A DNA stretch of 64,000 bases, taken from contig OW804095.1 of the NCBI GenBank assembly GCA_942159475.1, positions 88,177,740 through 88,241,739 of the forward strand, written 5' to 3'. The translations under genes were made by a program, and so were the position numbers. Positions 34,495 to 43,803 of the stretch are shown here, piece by piece. How positions within the stretch are numbered: the stretch's first letter is position 1; the number at the start of each line of letters is the position of its first letter. The notes under the pieces were generated by a model that saw nothing but the letters and a program-made list of their open reading frames with translations, was not told the origin of the DNA and searched no databases. This stretch comes from Sthenelais limicola (lineage: Eukaryota; Annelida; Polychaeta; Phyllodocida; Sigalionidae).

Positions 34495-35337
34495 AAGCCC
34501 CACAGGCAAATAAGTGCCGATTTTCTATCACAAAGATGTGAAAACGGTGGTCTTGGGCTAAGGCTTATTCATGAAATAGTAGAAACAAACAGATTAAAAT
34601 GGATTCAGAGATTGATACATGAGTCAACAACTATGAATTTCAGAGCTATGAGTATGTATACCATTTTTGCAAGAAGGCTGGAAGATATTAAACTTGCCAG
34701 ACACATGCCCAAAAAACTATTAAATGGTTTTTATAAAGAGGTATTTCAAGTGTGGAATAAATATTACTATTGTATGTCGCCATCTATGCCTGCTGAAATT
34801 GCAAAGGAGAGAATCTGGGGGAACAGGTTGATCAAGCATAAGGGTCAGATGCTTTATTACGAAAGATGGGAGAAAAAGGGAATAATATGTGTGGGAGATT
34901 TAATAAATGTGCTTGGAAATTTCATGTCCAACATGGATTTGAGGAAAAATTTTAAGTTAGACACCCTAGAATCGAACAGAAATATAGTAAGAAAGGCAAT
35001 ACCCCCTGCTTGGTTGAATGCCCTTACAAATAAACCTGAAGCTACTGATCTTGGCAAAATAATTATTGACATAGGTGGTGTGAAGATCAACATATTGGAA
35101 GACAGTAGTACAAAAATATATTTCGCTCTAATATCCAAAAGAAAACCAAAATTTAAGAAGCTAAATAAATGGCAAGGTCTTTTAGGTCTCTCGGATCAGG
35201 AATTTGAGCAGGTATCCTGGAAAGAAATTTTCGGCTTACCCTACAAAATTACAAAAGAAACCAGACTACAAACCTTACAATATAGAGTGCTTCACCGTAC
35301 CATCACATGTATCACCATTGTAGTTAAAATGTTATAG
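34495..35337 (+). pseudogene. L1/Tx1-type LINE ORF2 C-terminal fragment
   Basis: About 280 residues begin after the RT domain: SQRCENGGLGLRLIHEIVETN, then a long helical and basic region, and WKEIFGLPYKITKETRLQTLQYRVLHRTI. This pattern precedes the C-terminal zinc-binding part of L1-type ORF2 proteins. The frame then breaks, and remnants continue to about 35500. The 5' part is absent and it abuts the LTR-element remains directly. The open-frame residues before 34495 are unrelated. Confidence 0.75.
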
Positions 35338-36014
35338 TTTGCATATTACCAAAGAGAAAAAACCCTAGGACCGGTGAACTGAAATATGTTAACCCATACT
35401 CAAAACTAGCGGACAACGGCTGCCACTATACACCACAATTGCAGCAGGCAGTGGCACAAAGACTGTCTCATGTATATAAAAAAGTGGCTTAAGAACACTG
35501 TGTGCTTGTTGGAAGGCAAGGGCAGACACTGAAACACTCAAACTATTTGAAAGTTACTTTCAGATAAAATTATATTCAGCGTATCTGCTCTACAAAATCA
35601 TAAAAGTGTAAATTAAATGTGCAGGTTTTCCTCTACTTTTTCCCTCATTTTTGCCTGTAATTCTCTCTGTTTTCTATGTAATAATTAATGTTTTGAATCA
35701 TAAGAACTATTCCTGAATGACATGATTTGGTCTCAAACAAAAGAACAGTGCAGATTCAAATGAATGGGAGATCTCTCTCTCTCTCTTTAAAACATATTTC
35801 TGCTAGAAATAACTAGAGAAATCAAACAATGAACAAATGAATGCTACAATACACTGTGACTGTTAATGATAGGCCAACTCCTAGGCCAAATGATCTCAAA
35901 TGAATGAGGAAAGAGTGAAAGTATTACTGTTATTATTAGTCCTTATTAAAAGGAACTGGACCACCAAATTTGACACTGGCTTATCCGATTATAATATGGT
36001 ATATGGTGGCTTAC
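35338..36014. other. Non-coding spacer before the DIRS-like element
   Basis: LINE remnants out of frame up to about 35500, then AT-rich sequence with a short (TC)n run at 35774-35787. Nothing else is seen. Confidence 0.5.
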
Positions 36015-36217
36015 ATATGTGAAGGTGAAAACATCACCGATTATATTGGAGAAGTCACGCCCCTAACTACGCCGCCTAGGTAACCACGCCCCCCTTGGTC
36101 CTGCTTATGACGTCGACCCTGTGTTTACCTATGACGGCACAGTCCCAATCCTTCCACGCCCACCTTATCCTTCCACTATCAACCGCTCCTCCGCCCACGC
36201 CACACGTATAAATTTTT
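36015..36217 (+). repeat. Split direct repeat A1
   Basis: 203 bp, near-identical to A2 at 40084-40286 (differences include TGACGGCA here for TGACGTCA in A2). It contains the 5' control region; ACACGTATAAATTTTT near its end includes a TATA-like TATAAAT, which could act as a promoter. Confidence 0.9.
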
Positions 36218-36249
36218 GGCGTGATTTTGAGTCAAGTTCCGATTTTAAG

Positions 36250-37098
36250 ATGGGTAGATATTGCACGCCCTGCGGAATTGAGCATGATGCTCCGACAGGA
36301 TTGCATTGCAATCGTAAATTGATTGCTGAGGTGGCGAAGCTAGAAGGAGAGAAAACAAGTCAACTTACTGGGCGTGTAGAAGGTCTGGAAAACATGGTTA
36401 GTCGAATCCTGACGGCAGTCCAGGCGCTAGAAAAGAAGCCCGAGTCATCGGTGGGCTCCTCCGACAGTGAAGTTCATATCAGTGAAGATAAAGGCAGGAG
36501 GTCTCGTCGAGATCTGGAGGATGAAGAGCCATCGCACAGTAGAGAGAGTTCCATATATACAGTGGGCTCGTCATCTCACCGTCGTCGGCGCAGTTCTTCT
36601 AGGAAGAGGTCCGGGCCTTTCGACCGCGAATCGGTCATCGACAAGGGTGAGACAGTTGAAAACTTTAATGAACTTTTGCTGCTGTCCTTGAAGCTTATGG
36701 AAAGGTTAATTGCTGACTCACGCCCTGTAGAAGAATTGTCTAGTGTGTTATCTCACTGTGTCACCATGACCGAGAAAGATGCTTCATCCATGTATACTCT
36801 CAAGGCGTCATTGGCGTATGACCAGGCAGTCAGATCAAGAGCCAACAAGAAAGGTCTGGTCGCTTTCGGCGATACACGCCAGGAGGAGGTATTGCGCTAC
36901 TATTCCTACGAGAATTCACGCAAAGCAGCTGCGTCGAAACCTTCTTCAAAAACCAAGTCTACCAAGGAACGTACGTGTTTCAAGTTTAATTCTGGTGGAT
37001 GTACCAGATCTCAATGCGACTACGGCCACCCATGCTCTTCATGCGGATCAGCTGATCACGGAGCGAAGACCTTTGCGTCGACCAAGGCGTCTAAATAG
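36250..37098 (+). CDS. gag: Gag-like protein of the DIRS-like element (282 residues)
   Basis: I chose the ATG at 36250 (MGRYCTPCG), as the frame before it belongs to A1. An N-terminal cysteine motif (CTPCGIEHDAPTGLHC) is followed by a coiled-coil-like stretch and an Arg/Ser-rich centre (SSHRRRRSSSRKRSG). Helices follow, then a C-terminal zinc-binding cluster, CFKFNSGGCTRSQCDYGH followed by CSSC, typical of DIRS-order Gag proteins. It ends in TAG (37096-37098). The same frame stays open through that stop into RT, so either readthrough or re-initiation makes the polymerase. Confidence 0.8.
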   Translation: MGRYCTPCGIEHDAPTGLHCNRKLIAEVAKLEGEKTSQLTGRVEGLENMVSRILTAVQALEKKPESSVGSSDSEVHISEDKGRRSRRDLEDEEPSHSRESSIYTVGSSSHRRRRSSSRKRSGPFDRESVIDKGETVENFNELLLLSLKLMERLIADSRPVEELSSVLSHCVTMTEKDASSMYTLKASLAYDQAVRSRANKKGLVAFGDTRQEEVLRYYSYENSRKAAASKPSSKTKSTKERTCFKFNSGGCTRSQCDYGHPCSSCGSADHGAKTFASTKASK

Positions 37099-37197
37099 GA
37101 TGCGGCAGGGGTAAGTCGGGGTAGTGGCGCCATCTCTGTTATTGCTTTAAACAAAGTTTCTGATTCTCCGGCGTTGGAGGAGAGTTTAGAAGGTAAG

Positions 37198-39183
37198 ATG
37201 GCCGTCAAGGACTTAGTGGGTAGTGTTTTCACTACGCTGCAAGAGGATTTTCCCCCCGGTTTATTCCATACAGGTGATGTTGAGACTTCTTGTGATAGTG
37301 ATTGTGATTACCATTATATTTGCAAGGCTGTTGCCGAATTTTATCGCGATGAATGTAATATTTCTTGTGATGGCGTGGTGTTTTCCACGCCAATTTCCCC
37401 GAACGATCGTTCGGTGAAGGTTTTTAGTAAATGTTTTGATGGTACTTGCACTTGTGTGCATACGCTCGGGTGTATTCCCGTGCAGTTGAAGCCGTGTAGA
37501 TTTGCGGCAATTTTAAGCCTTCAAGGTTGTGCAGTTTTTGATCGCTATATAGAAGTTTTCTACGGTATTATTGACGGCTTTGACGTCGTAGATTCACCAG
37601 TACAGGCGTACAACTGTATTAATTATTCATCTATTCTTGAGGAACCTGCTCGTTCCAAGATGGATACGATAGTCGAAAATGAGCTTTTGGAAGGCTGTGT
37701 TTCTGTAGTGAAGGACAAGCCTAAATGTATTCACGCCCTAGGAGCAGTCGCCAAAGCTGACGGGGGTCTCAGACCAATTACGGATTGTTCTCGGCCCGAT
37801 TCTGACTCTGTAAACTTTCACTGTGACTCTCTTGTACGTAATTTTACTTATAACAGTATTGACGATGCAACTGATATGGTAGAAGAAGGTTCATTTATGG
37901 GCGTGGTTGATATTAAGTCGGCCTATTGTGCCGTCGCCATTAATCCTAGTCATCGTAACTTATGTGGCTTCAGATGGGTTATAAATGGTAAGGAAGAATA
38001 TCTAACTGATAATCGTTTATGTTTTGGTCTTAGAATTGGGCCTTTTGTATTCGACAGTATCTCTAACCTCATTGCATTTACCATGTTCAATTTATGTAAT
38101 ATACGTGTGGTTAATTATCTAGATGATTTTTTCCTATGCTCTCCCGATTTGCCCTCCTGTACCCAGTCCAGAGACACCCTCATTGTCCTCCTGCGTTATC
38201 TAGGCTTTCACATGGCGTGGAAGAAAGTTACTACGCCCAGTACTAAGTGCACGTATTTGGGCTTCAGCATTGACTCGGTTGGGATGACCCTGAGTCTGCC
38301 CGATGGGAAACTAACCAAGCTTCGTCGTCTGCTATCGACTGTTGTAGACGCCAAATTCATCTCTAAGAAGGACTTGGAGTGTTTGTGTGGGTATCTGGCC
38401 CACTGTGCGTCAGTTTTCAAGGGAGGGCGCACGTTCTGTAGGCGTCTATTTGACTTATATAAGATTCTTCTGTGCAAACGCCTGACCAGGTCTCCCATAT
38501 CAGACGCCTTCCGCCAGGATATCATGTGGTGGCATGGTTTCTGCAAAGTGTTCAACGGTGTGAGGTTATTAAATAAACCGGAATTTCATCTTCCCCTAGT
38601 GTCTGACGCTTCAAGTAAGGGGTTCGGCGCATTTCTCGGCGCAGATTGGCTTGCAGGCGCCTGGGAAGCATGTGTAGTGCCTTGGTCAGATACAGATTGT
38701 TGTCACTTAATTGACGCCCCTACTGAAAATGTTCGTGTGGACAATATTAATGTGCAGGAGCTGTACCCGGTGTTAGTGGGCGTCAAACGCTGGAAGGACT
38801 TGTTGAGAGGTTCCCGAGTCCATTGCTGCATAGATAATACACAAGTCGTGGCAATGTTAACTACGGGCGTGAGTTCTAATAAGACTTGCATGCAGTGGTT
38901 ATACAAACTGTATTGGATCACTTTCATCTACGATATTGAACTTCTTCCTCAATACATTAACACCAAGAATAATGTGGTGGCAGACTTTTTATCACACCTT
39001 CCCTATATGAAAATGCCTTTTGACTTTACTATATTATCTCAAGCTGGACTGTGTTGTTTTACTGATAATCCTTGTCGTTATGATAGGCATGACAGTGTGG
39101 ATGAAGAGGGTCCATCAATTACAAGCATCGTCTGTGGCGCCGTCGACGCTGGAACAAAGAGAATGCCAGTGGCGTCTATTTAG
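37198..39183 (+). CDS. pol: Reverse transcriptase-RNase H of the DIRS-like element
   Basis: 661 residues from the ATG at 37198, which lies in a strong context (AAGATGG). The frame is open back to the gag stop at 37098. Motifs in order: an aspartate/cysteine-rich N-terminus; GAVAKADGGLRPITDCSRP (fingers); VVDIKSAYCAV with the first catalytic Asp; LTDNRLCFGLRIGP; and VNYLDDFF with the catalytic pair. RNase H follows with SDASSKGFGAF, NINVQELYPVL, CCIDNTQVVAM and NVVADFLSHL, giving all expected acidic residues. No defect is seen. Its 3' end overlaps the recombinase gene by about 100 bp in another frame. Confidence 0.9.
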   Translation: MAVKDLVGSVFTTLQEDFPPGLFHTGDVETSCDSDCDYHYICKAVAEFYRDECNISCDGVVFSTPISPNDRSVKVFSKCFDGTCTCVHTLGCIPVQLKPCRFAAILSLQGCAVFDRYIEVFYGIIDGFDVVDSPVQAYNCINYSSILEEPARSKMDTIVENELLEGCVSVVKDKPKCIHALGAVAKADGGLRPITDCSRPDSDSVNFHCDSLVRNFTYNSIDDATDMVEEGSFMGVVDIKSAYCAVAINPSHRNLCGFRWVINGKEEYLTDNRLCFGLRIGPFVFDSISNLIAFTMFNLCNIRVVNYLDDFFLCSPDLPSCTQSRDTLIVLLRYLGFHMAWKKVTTPSTKCTYLGFSIDSVGMTLSLPDGKLTKLRRLLSTVVDAKFISKKDLECLCGYLAHCASVFKGGRTFCRRLFDLYKILLCKRLTRSPISDAFRQDIMWWHGFCKVFNGVRLLNKPEFHLPLVSDASSKGFGAFLGADWLAGAWEACVVPWSDTDCCHLIDAPTENVRVDNINVQELYPVLVGVKRWKDLLRGSRVHCCIDNTQVVAMLTTGVSSNKTCMQWLYKLYWITFIYDIELLPQYINTKNNVVADFLSHLPYMKMPFDFTILSQAGLCCFTDNPCRYDRHDSVDEEGPSITSIVCGAVDAGTKRMPVASI

Positions 39184-39979
39184 TAAATTTATATGTGATA
39201 ACAACCTCCCGTCGTCCCCTATACAAGTCGACGTGGTGTGTATGTTCGCAGCTTTCCTCGCCACCTTCATGAAAGTTTCTTCTGTATCGACCTACCTGAG
39301 TGGCGTGGTGTTTGGCGCGCGACTGCGCTTCATCGACTGCCCTCCCATGTCACATCCAGCAATCAAGTCAGTGTTAAAAGGTGTCAGTCGTCTACCAGGG
39401 GCGTCTCCAGTTCCTTCTGAAGCGCTTTTGCCACGCCACCTTCGTTTGATGTCTCGTCAAGTTATTTATTCTTCTGCGTCAGAGTCAAGGATGTGGACCA
39501 TGATTATCTTCCTCTTCAGGACCTTGCTGAGAGTTGGCCATATAGTTCCCTCTCCGCACTCTCTTCTCCGTGAAGACGTCTCAGTGACTCCCTGGGGCGT
39601 GCTTGTCACGGTAAAATCTTCAAAAACTTCAGCATCTCCCTTCACTATCCCAGTGGTTATGCTTAGTGATTGCGCCTTATGCACTGTGTATTGGCTGAAA
39701 AAATGTGTTTTTGCTGAAAAATTATCTCCTTCAGCTTTACTATTCTCTAAGTTTCTACAAGCTCTTCTTCTACGTGCAGGCATATCAGGCTTGTTCAGCC
39801 CTCAATCTTCAAGGAGAGGTGGCGCCACTTATATGGCGTCTATGGGCGTTAAGCTTTCTGACATTAAAGCGCGAGGTAATTGGCGTTCTTCATGTGTGGA
39901 TTCTTACATCACGCCCGAGTTGGACACCAAGCTTAAGGTGGATTCATTCATTGCTGAGCATCTTTCTTCTCACAAGTGA
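39080..39979 (+). CDS. Tyrosine recombinase of the DIRS-like element (about 299 residues)
   Basis: The start is chosen among in-frame ATGs at 39080, 39089 and 39101, inside the end of RT/RNase H. An N-terminal SAM-like half (VAPSTLEQRECQWRLF, FMKVSSVSTYLSGVVFGARLR) precedes the catalytic half: the box I Arg in LLRVGHI, a Lys in VKSSKT, box II PQSSRRGGATYM, then GNWRSSCVDSYI with Trp and the nucleophilic Tyr. The His of the usual HxxR is Gln, as in the copy at 23136-24047, so this is a trait of the lineage. It should integrate the circular DNA copy. Confidence 0.9.
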   Translation: MIGMTVWMKRVHQLQASSVAPSTLEQRECQWRLFSKFICDNNLPSSPIQVDVVCMFAAFLATFMKVSSVSTYLSGVVFGARLRFIDCPPMSHPAIKSVLKGVSRLPGASPVPSEALLPRHLRLMSRQVIYSSASESRMWTMIIFLFRTLLRVGHIVPSPHSLLREDVSVTPWGVLVTVKSSKTSASPFTIPVVMLSDCALCTVYWLKKCVFAEKLSPSALLFSKFLQALLLRAGISGLFSPQSSRRGGATYMASMGVKLSDIKARGNWRSSCVDSYITPELDTKLKVDSFIAEHLSSHK

Positions 39980-39997
39980 CTTCGGTTTGGCCCTTTT

Positions 39998-40087
39998 GGT
40001 GAAAATAAAACCTCCTGTTGAAGGTTTCAAGGCCATTCCTCCGTTGTGTCTTCATTCCAGCGTAGTGCGGGCGTCCAAGCCATATAT
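39998..40087 (+). repeat. Split direct repeat B1
   Basis: 90 bp, identical or nearly so to B2 at 40309-40398. It overlaps the start of A2 by a few bases and carries GTGAAAATAAAACC, a possible polyadenylation region. Confidence 0.9.
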
Positions 40088-40286
40088 GTGAAGGTGAAAA
40101 CATCACCGATTATATTGGAGAAGTCACGCCCCTAACTACGCCGCCTAGGTAACCACGCCCCCCTTGGTCCCGCTTATGACGTCGACCCTGTGTTTACCTA
40201 TGACGTCACAGTCCCAATCCTTCCACGCCCACCTTATCCTTCCACTCTCAACCGCTCCTCCGCCCACGCCACACGTATAAATTTTT
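40084..40286 (+). repeat. Split direct repeat A2
   Basis: 203-bp partner of A1. It contains the palindrome TGACGTCA, which resembles a CRE site. Confidence 0.9.
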
Positions 40287-40308
40287 TCTTATATATGTAT
40301 CTGTTTAT

Positions 40309-40398
40309 GGTGAAAATAAAACCTCCTGTTGAAGGTTTCAAGGCCATTCCTCCGTTGTGTCTTCATTCCAGCGTAGTGCGGGCGTCCAAGCCATATAT
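40309..40398 (+). repeat. Split direct repeat B2, right end of the element
   Basis: 90-bp partner of B1, ending at CCATATAT; a LINE begins within about 50 bp. Confidence 0.9.
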
Positions 40399-40429
40399 AT
40401 ATAACTATTTACTCAGCAGAATAGAACGT

Positions 40430-43400
40430 TACCATGCAGAGCATGGATAGTTGTAATAGAAATGAAAGAAAAAGTAGATGTAGATATAGGGCTGATTACT
40501 ATTGTAAACTCAACCAAAAGAGCAGTGAAATCAAATTTAAGCCCATAAATGACATCAAAAGAATATGACGAAAGTGAGGTAGGCTCCATGAGGGGCCTAA
40601 AAATATCGTCTTGGAATGTAAGAAGTCTCCTCCCCAAAATCGACCACATAGCAGGCTTTTTAGAAGAAGCAAAAGTAGACATACTAACCATCCAAGAAAC
40701 ATGGCTAAATCATGATCAAAGGTTATCAGATGGAAAGACTGGACAGAGGGGGAAAAAGGGGAGGGGGGCTTGTCACCTATGTAAAAGATGAATTCTCAGT
40801 AGATGCCCACACATACAGCAGCTGGAATGCTATGACGAAAGAATTAGAGGCGCAAACCATTGTTTGCAAAAAACAACACAAGAAAGCGGTGATTGTCATA
40901 AACACGTATCGCCCCCCAAATGGGAGTCTGATGCAAGCACAAAAATTCTTGTGCTTAATATAAACCTTAGCCAAGAGGTAATAGTACTAGGGGATTTTAA
41001 TTTAAACACAAATCCAGGTGAGAAACAAACAGACAAGATCACAGCCCTGATGACACTACATAGTCTCAAACCACAAATAACATCAAACACAAGAATAACA
41101 CATAGATCACAAAATACACTAGACCAGATTTACACTAACTGCCAAAACATTAACAAACAGGGGACAATAAACAATAATGTCAGTGACCACTTCCCCATAT
41201 TCCTGACACTCAAAAAAGAGCGGAACAATTTCCAGAGAAAGACCTTTACAGCTAGGAATACAAGGGGACTGAACACTAACAAATTACAAAATGATCTGAT
41301 GAATGAGAATTGGGAACACTTCTTTATGTCTCAGGATGTTAACAAGTGCTGGCAAATTATGCTTGGGAAAATCACACAAAAAATTGATGAAATGTGTCCT
41401 GTCAAATTATTAAAAAATGTGCGAGTAAAACCCGATTGGTTTACAGTTCAAATCCTAAAAGAAAGGAAAATCAGGGATAAAGCATTCCAGAAAGCGAGGA
41501 GAACAGGCTTGAGTGAGGACTGGAAGGCGGCAAAAGTTTGTAGAAACCAAATAAACTCTAAACTAAGGCGAATGAAAAATGAGCATCTAAAAGAACAAAT
41601 AAGGGGGGCCCAGGGAGATGGACAGAAATTCTGGGACATTGTCAAACCTCTTATAGCACCGGAAAAGGTAAAGACTAGTACTATCATTAGAACAGTGCAC
41701 AAAGGTAGTGTGGTCGAGGACCAAACTGTATCAGAGGTGTTCAATGAGTTCTTTGCGAATGTTGGCACCAACCTCTCAAAATCAATAACACCCTTAGATG
41801 ACGGGGAGGAGACTTCTCTGAGAAAGCTTTGTGAGGAGACAAACTTGGGCTTGGGAGTGAAGTTTGAATTCAAGGAGGTAACCCAGGGAGACGTAGTGAA
41901 ACAAATACTAAAATCAGGTACAAATAAAGCATCGGGCATGCCACAACTACCCACACAAACTCTGAAACCATGCTTTATTGCTCTATCCTACCACATGACC
42001 CACCTCTGTAATGTCTCAATAAAAACGTGCAAGGTCCCCCAGAAATTTAAGGAGGCCACAATAACCCCTCTCCACAAGGGAGGTTCAAGATTGGAGACTA
42101 CAAACTACAGACCAATCAGTGCTATCAAATTCCCAGCAAAGATCTTAGAGAGAGTTATACAAAAACAGGTCTCAGACTACTTGGAAAAAGAAAATCTGCT
42201 TTACAAAAACCAGTTTGGTTTTAGACCAAATAAATCGATTTCAGACGCCCACAACCTATTAATGACTGATGTTTATAACAGCTTGAATAGAAAAGAAACC
42301 CCCCACCTAGCATACTTAGATTTTAAAAAAGCATTCGATACAGTGAATCATAAGATCCTGCTTCAGAAGATGGCCAAATTTGGCATCAATGACAGAGCAC
42401 TCGAGTGGTTTGTAGATTACTTAGACAACAGGAAACAGAGGGTGGTGGCAAATGGGTGTATATCAGGAGTGAGAAAGGTTACTTGTGGAGTGCCCCAGGG
42501 GACCACATTGGGACCACTGCTTTTTATAATGTACCTAAATGACATACTTAGAGTGGTGCAAAAGTGTAGAGTTCAACATTTTGCGGATGATACAGTGGTG
42601 TATACATCAGACTCAAATAGGGATTTAGCTGAAGAACACCTTCAGAAAGACCTAGCAGGAATAGATTTATGGTGCAAGCAAGACCAAATCTCCTTAAATG
42701 TGGGGAAAAGTAAGATTATGACATTGATGACGGCCAGGAACAAAAAAAGTCTAGAAGGGGCAAAAATCTTCATAGGAAAGAACGAAATAGAACAAACAGA
42801 AAATTACACATACTTAGGTGTAAATATTGATCATCAGCTAACTTTCAAAGATCACCTTCAGGAAAAAATTAATAGGGCCAAAAACAAAATCTATTACCTG
42901 TCAAAATTAAAAAGGATAGCTTCACCAGAAACTATTAGAATGCTGTACAAGGTCACCATAAGTCCCATTCTTGAATACGGAGACACCATATACAATGCTG
43001 CTCCAAAGAACTTACTAGACAAGCTGCAGATCATACAGAACACAGCTTTGAGGATATCTGAGGGTTTGGATAAAAAAACTAATGTTCAAAATTTACACCG
43101 AACACTAAAATTACCATTACTCCATAAAAAGAGAGAGGCACATTTATTGGAATATGCTTTTAAACTAAGTCAAAATGAGGAAAATATCGATGACAGGAAA
43201 ATTAACCTTAGGAGCCTTGATTCGGGAAAAACCTTATTAGTACCAAATCTGAAAACAGACTAGTACTGTAATCAAAAGATCCCTCATTTATCAAGGACCC
43301 ACCCTTTGGAACAGCATACCAACCAATCCAAAACTCTATAACTTAAAGGAATTCAAAACTTATCTTAAGGACTATATGCTGAAGGAATAATAGTGGGCAG

Positions 43401-43803
43401 GGGGGAAGGTACTTCCTGGGTCGCCTCCCACTCCTGGCTGCAGGAGTTTGTTGTTTTAATCTGTAAATTGTATAATCATGATTTGTTATTCCAATCATGA
43501 GGTGGCATGTAAATTGCCGACACAACATTTTGTAAGCTTGTAAGACTTACACCCTCTTTAAAATTGTTTAAAACCTACTGCAAGGCTACATAGCCCCCAC
43601 AATAGATGTGGTAAGATGATATGTTAATTTAGATTTATTTTATATGTATTTCTCTTGTATGTATTATAGAAACACTTATGTTCTTGTAGTGAATTAGAGG
43701 GTTCTATCGGAAGAACTGTCAAGGCAGAGATATGTGACCCATTTTTCCGAGTAGTCCATATGTAAAAAAAGAATTTGGAAAAATAAAGTTTCAATAATAA
43801 TAT
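40430..43803 (+). mobile_element. Near full-length LINE (Jockey/CR1-type)
   Basis: It starts just beyond the DIRS-like element and holds an apurinic-type endonuclease and a reverse transcriptase. It ends with GAAAAATAAAGTTTCAATAATAAT (positions about 43779-43802), an A-rich tail. The exact 5' end and any target duplication were not resolved. Confidence 0.75.
40549..43263 (+). pseudogene. LINE ORF: endonuclease plus reverse transcriptase, two frameshifts
   Basis: The endonuclease begins with LKISSWNVRSLLPKIDHIAG and ILTIQETWL (catalytic Glu). The frame shifts near an A/G-rich run at about 40750-40770. GGGLVTYVK and INTYRPPNGS follow in a second frame, which then shifts back near 40945-40960. 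The rest is one 760-residue frame: VIVLGDFNLN, a VSDHFPI end of the endonuclease, then RT motifs NYRPISAIKFPAK, FGFRPNKS, LDFKKAFDTV, GVPQGTTLGPLLF and the catalytic FADDT. YTYLGVNIDHQLTF and the C-terminal domain follow. Two opposite small indels could be true mutations or assembly errors. Confidence 0.85.

Larger units (their letters stand above)
36015..40398 (+). mobile_element. DIRS/Ngaro-like retrotransposon, structurally complete
   Basis: The order is A1 (36015-36217), gag (36250-37098), RT/RNase H (to 39183), overlapping tyrosine recombinase (to 39979), B1 (39998-40087), A2 (40084-40286), B2 (40309-40398). The A1...B1-A2-B2 split direct repeats are the signature of Ngaro/PAT-type elements. 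All three frames are open and the A and B pairs are nearly identical, so it inserted recently and may be competent. No target duplication is expected or seen. Confidence 0.92.

Noticed and set aside
34440..34500. A 5' LTR or primer-binding site of the 31-34-kb element (TTTGTGGGCGCC region)
   Set aside because: Only a short resemblance to the LTR end; no LTR sequence adjoins before the L1 fragment.
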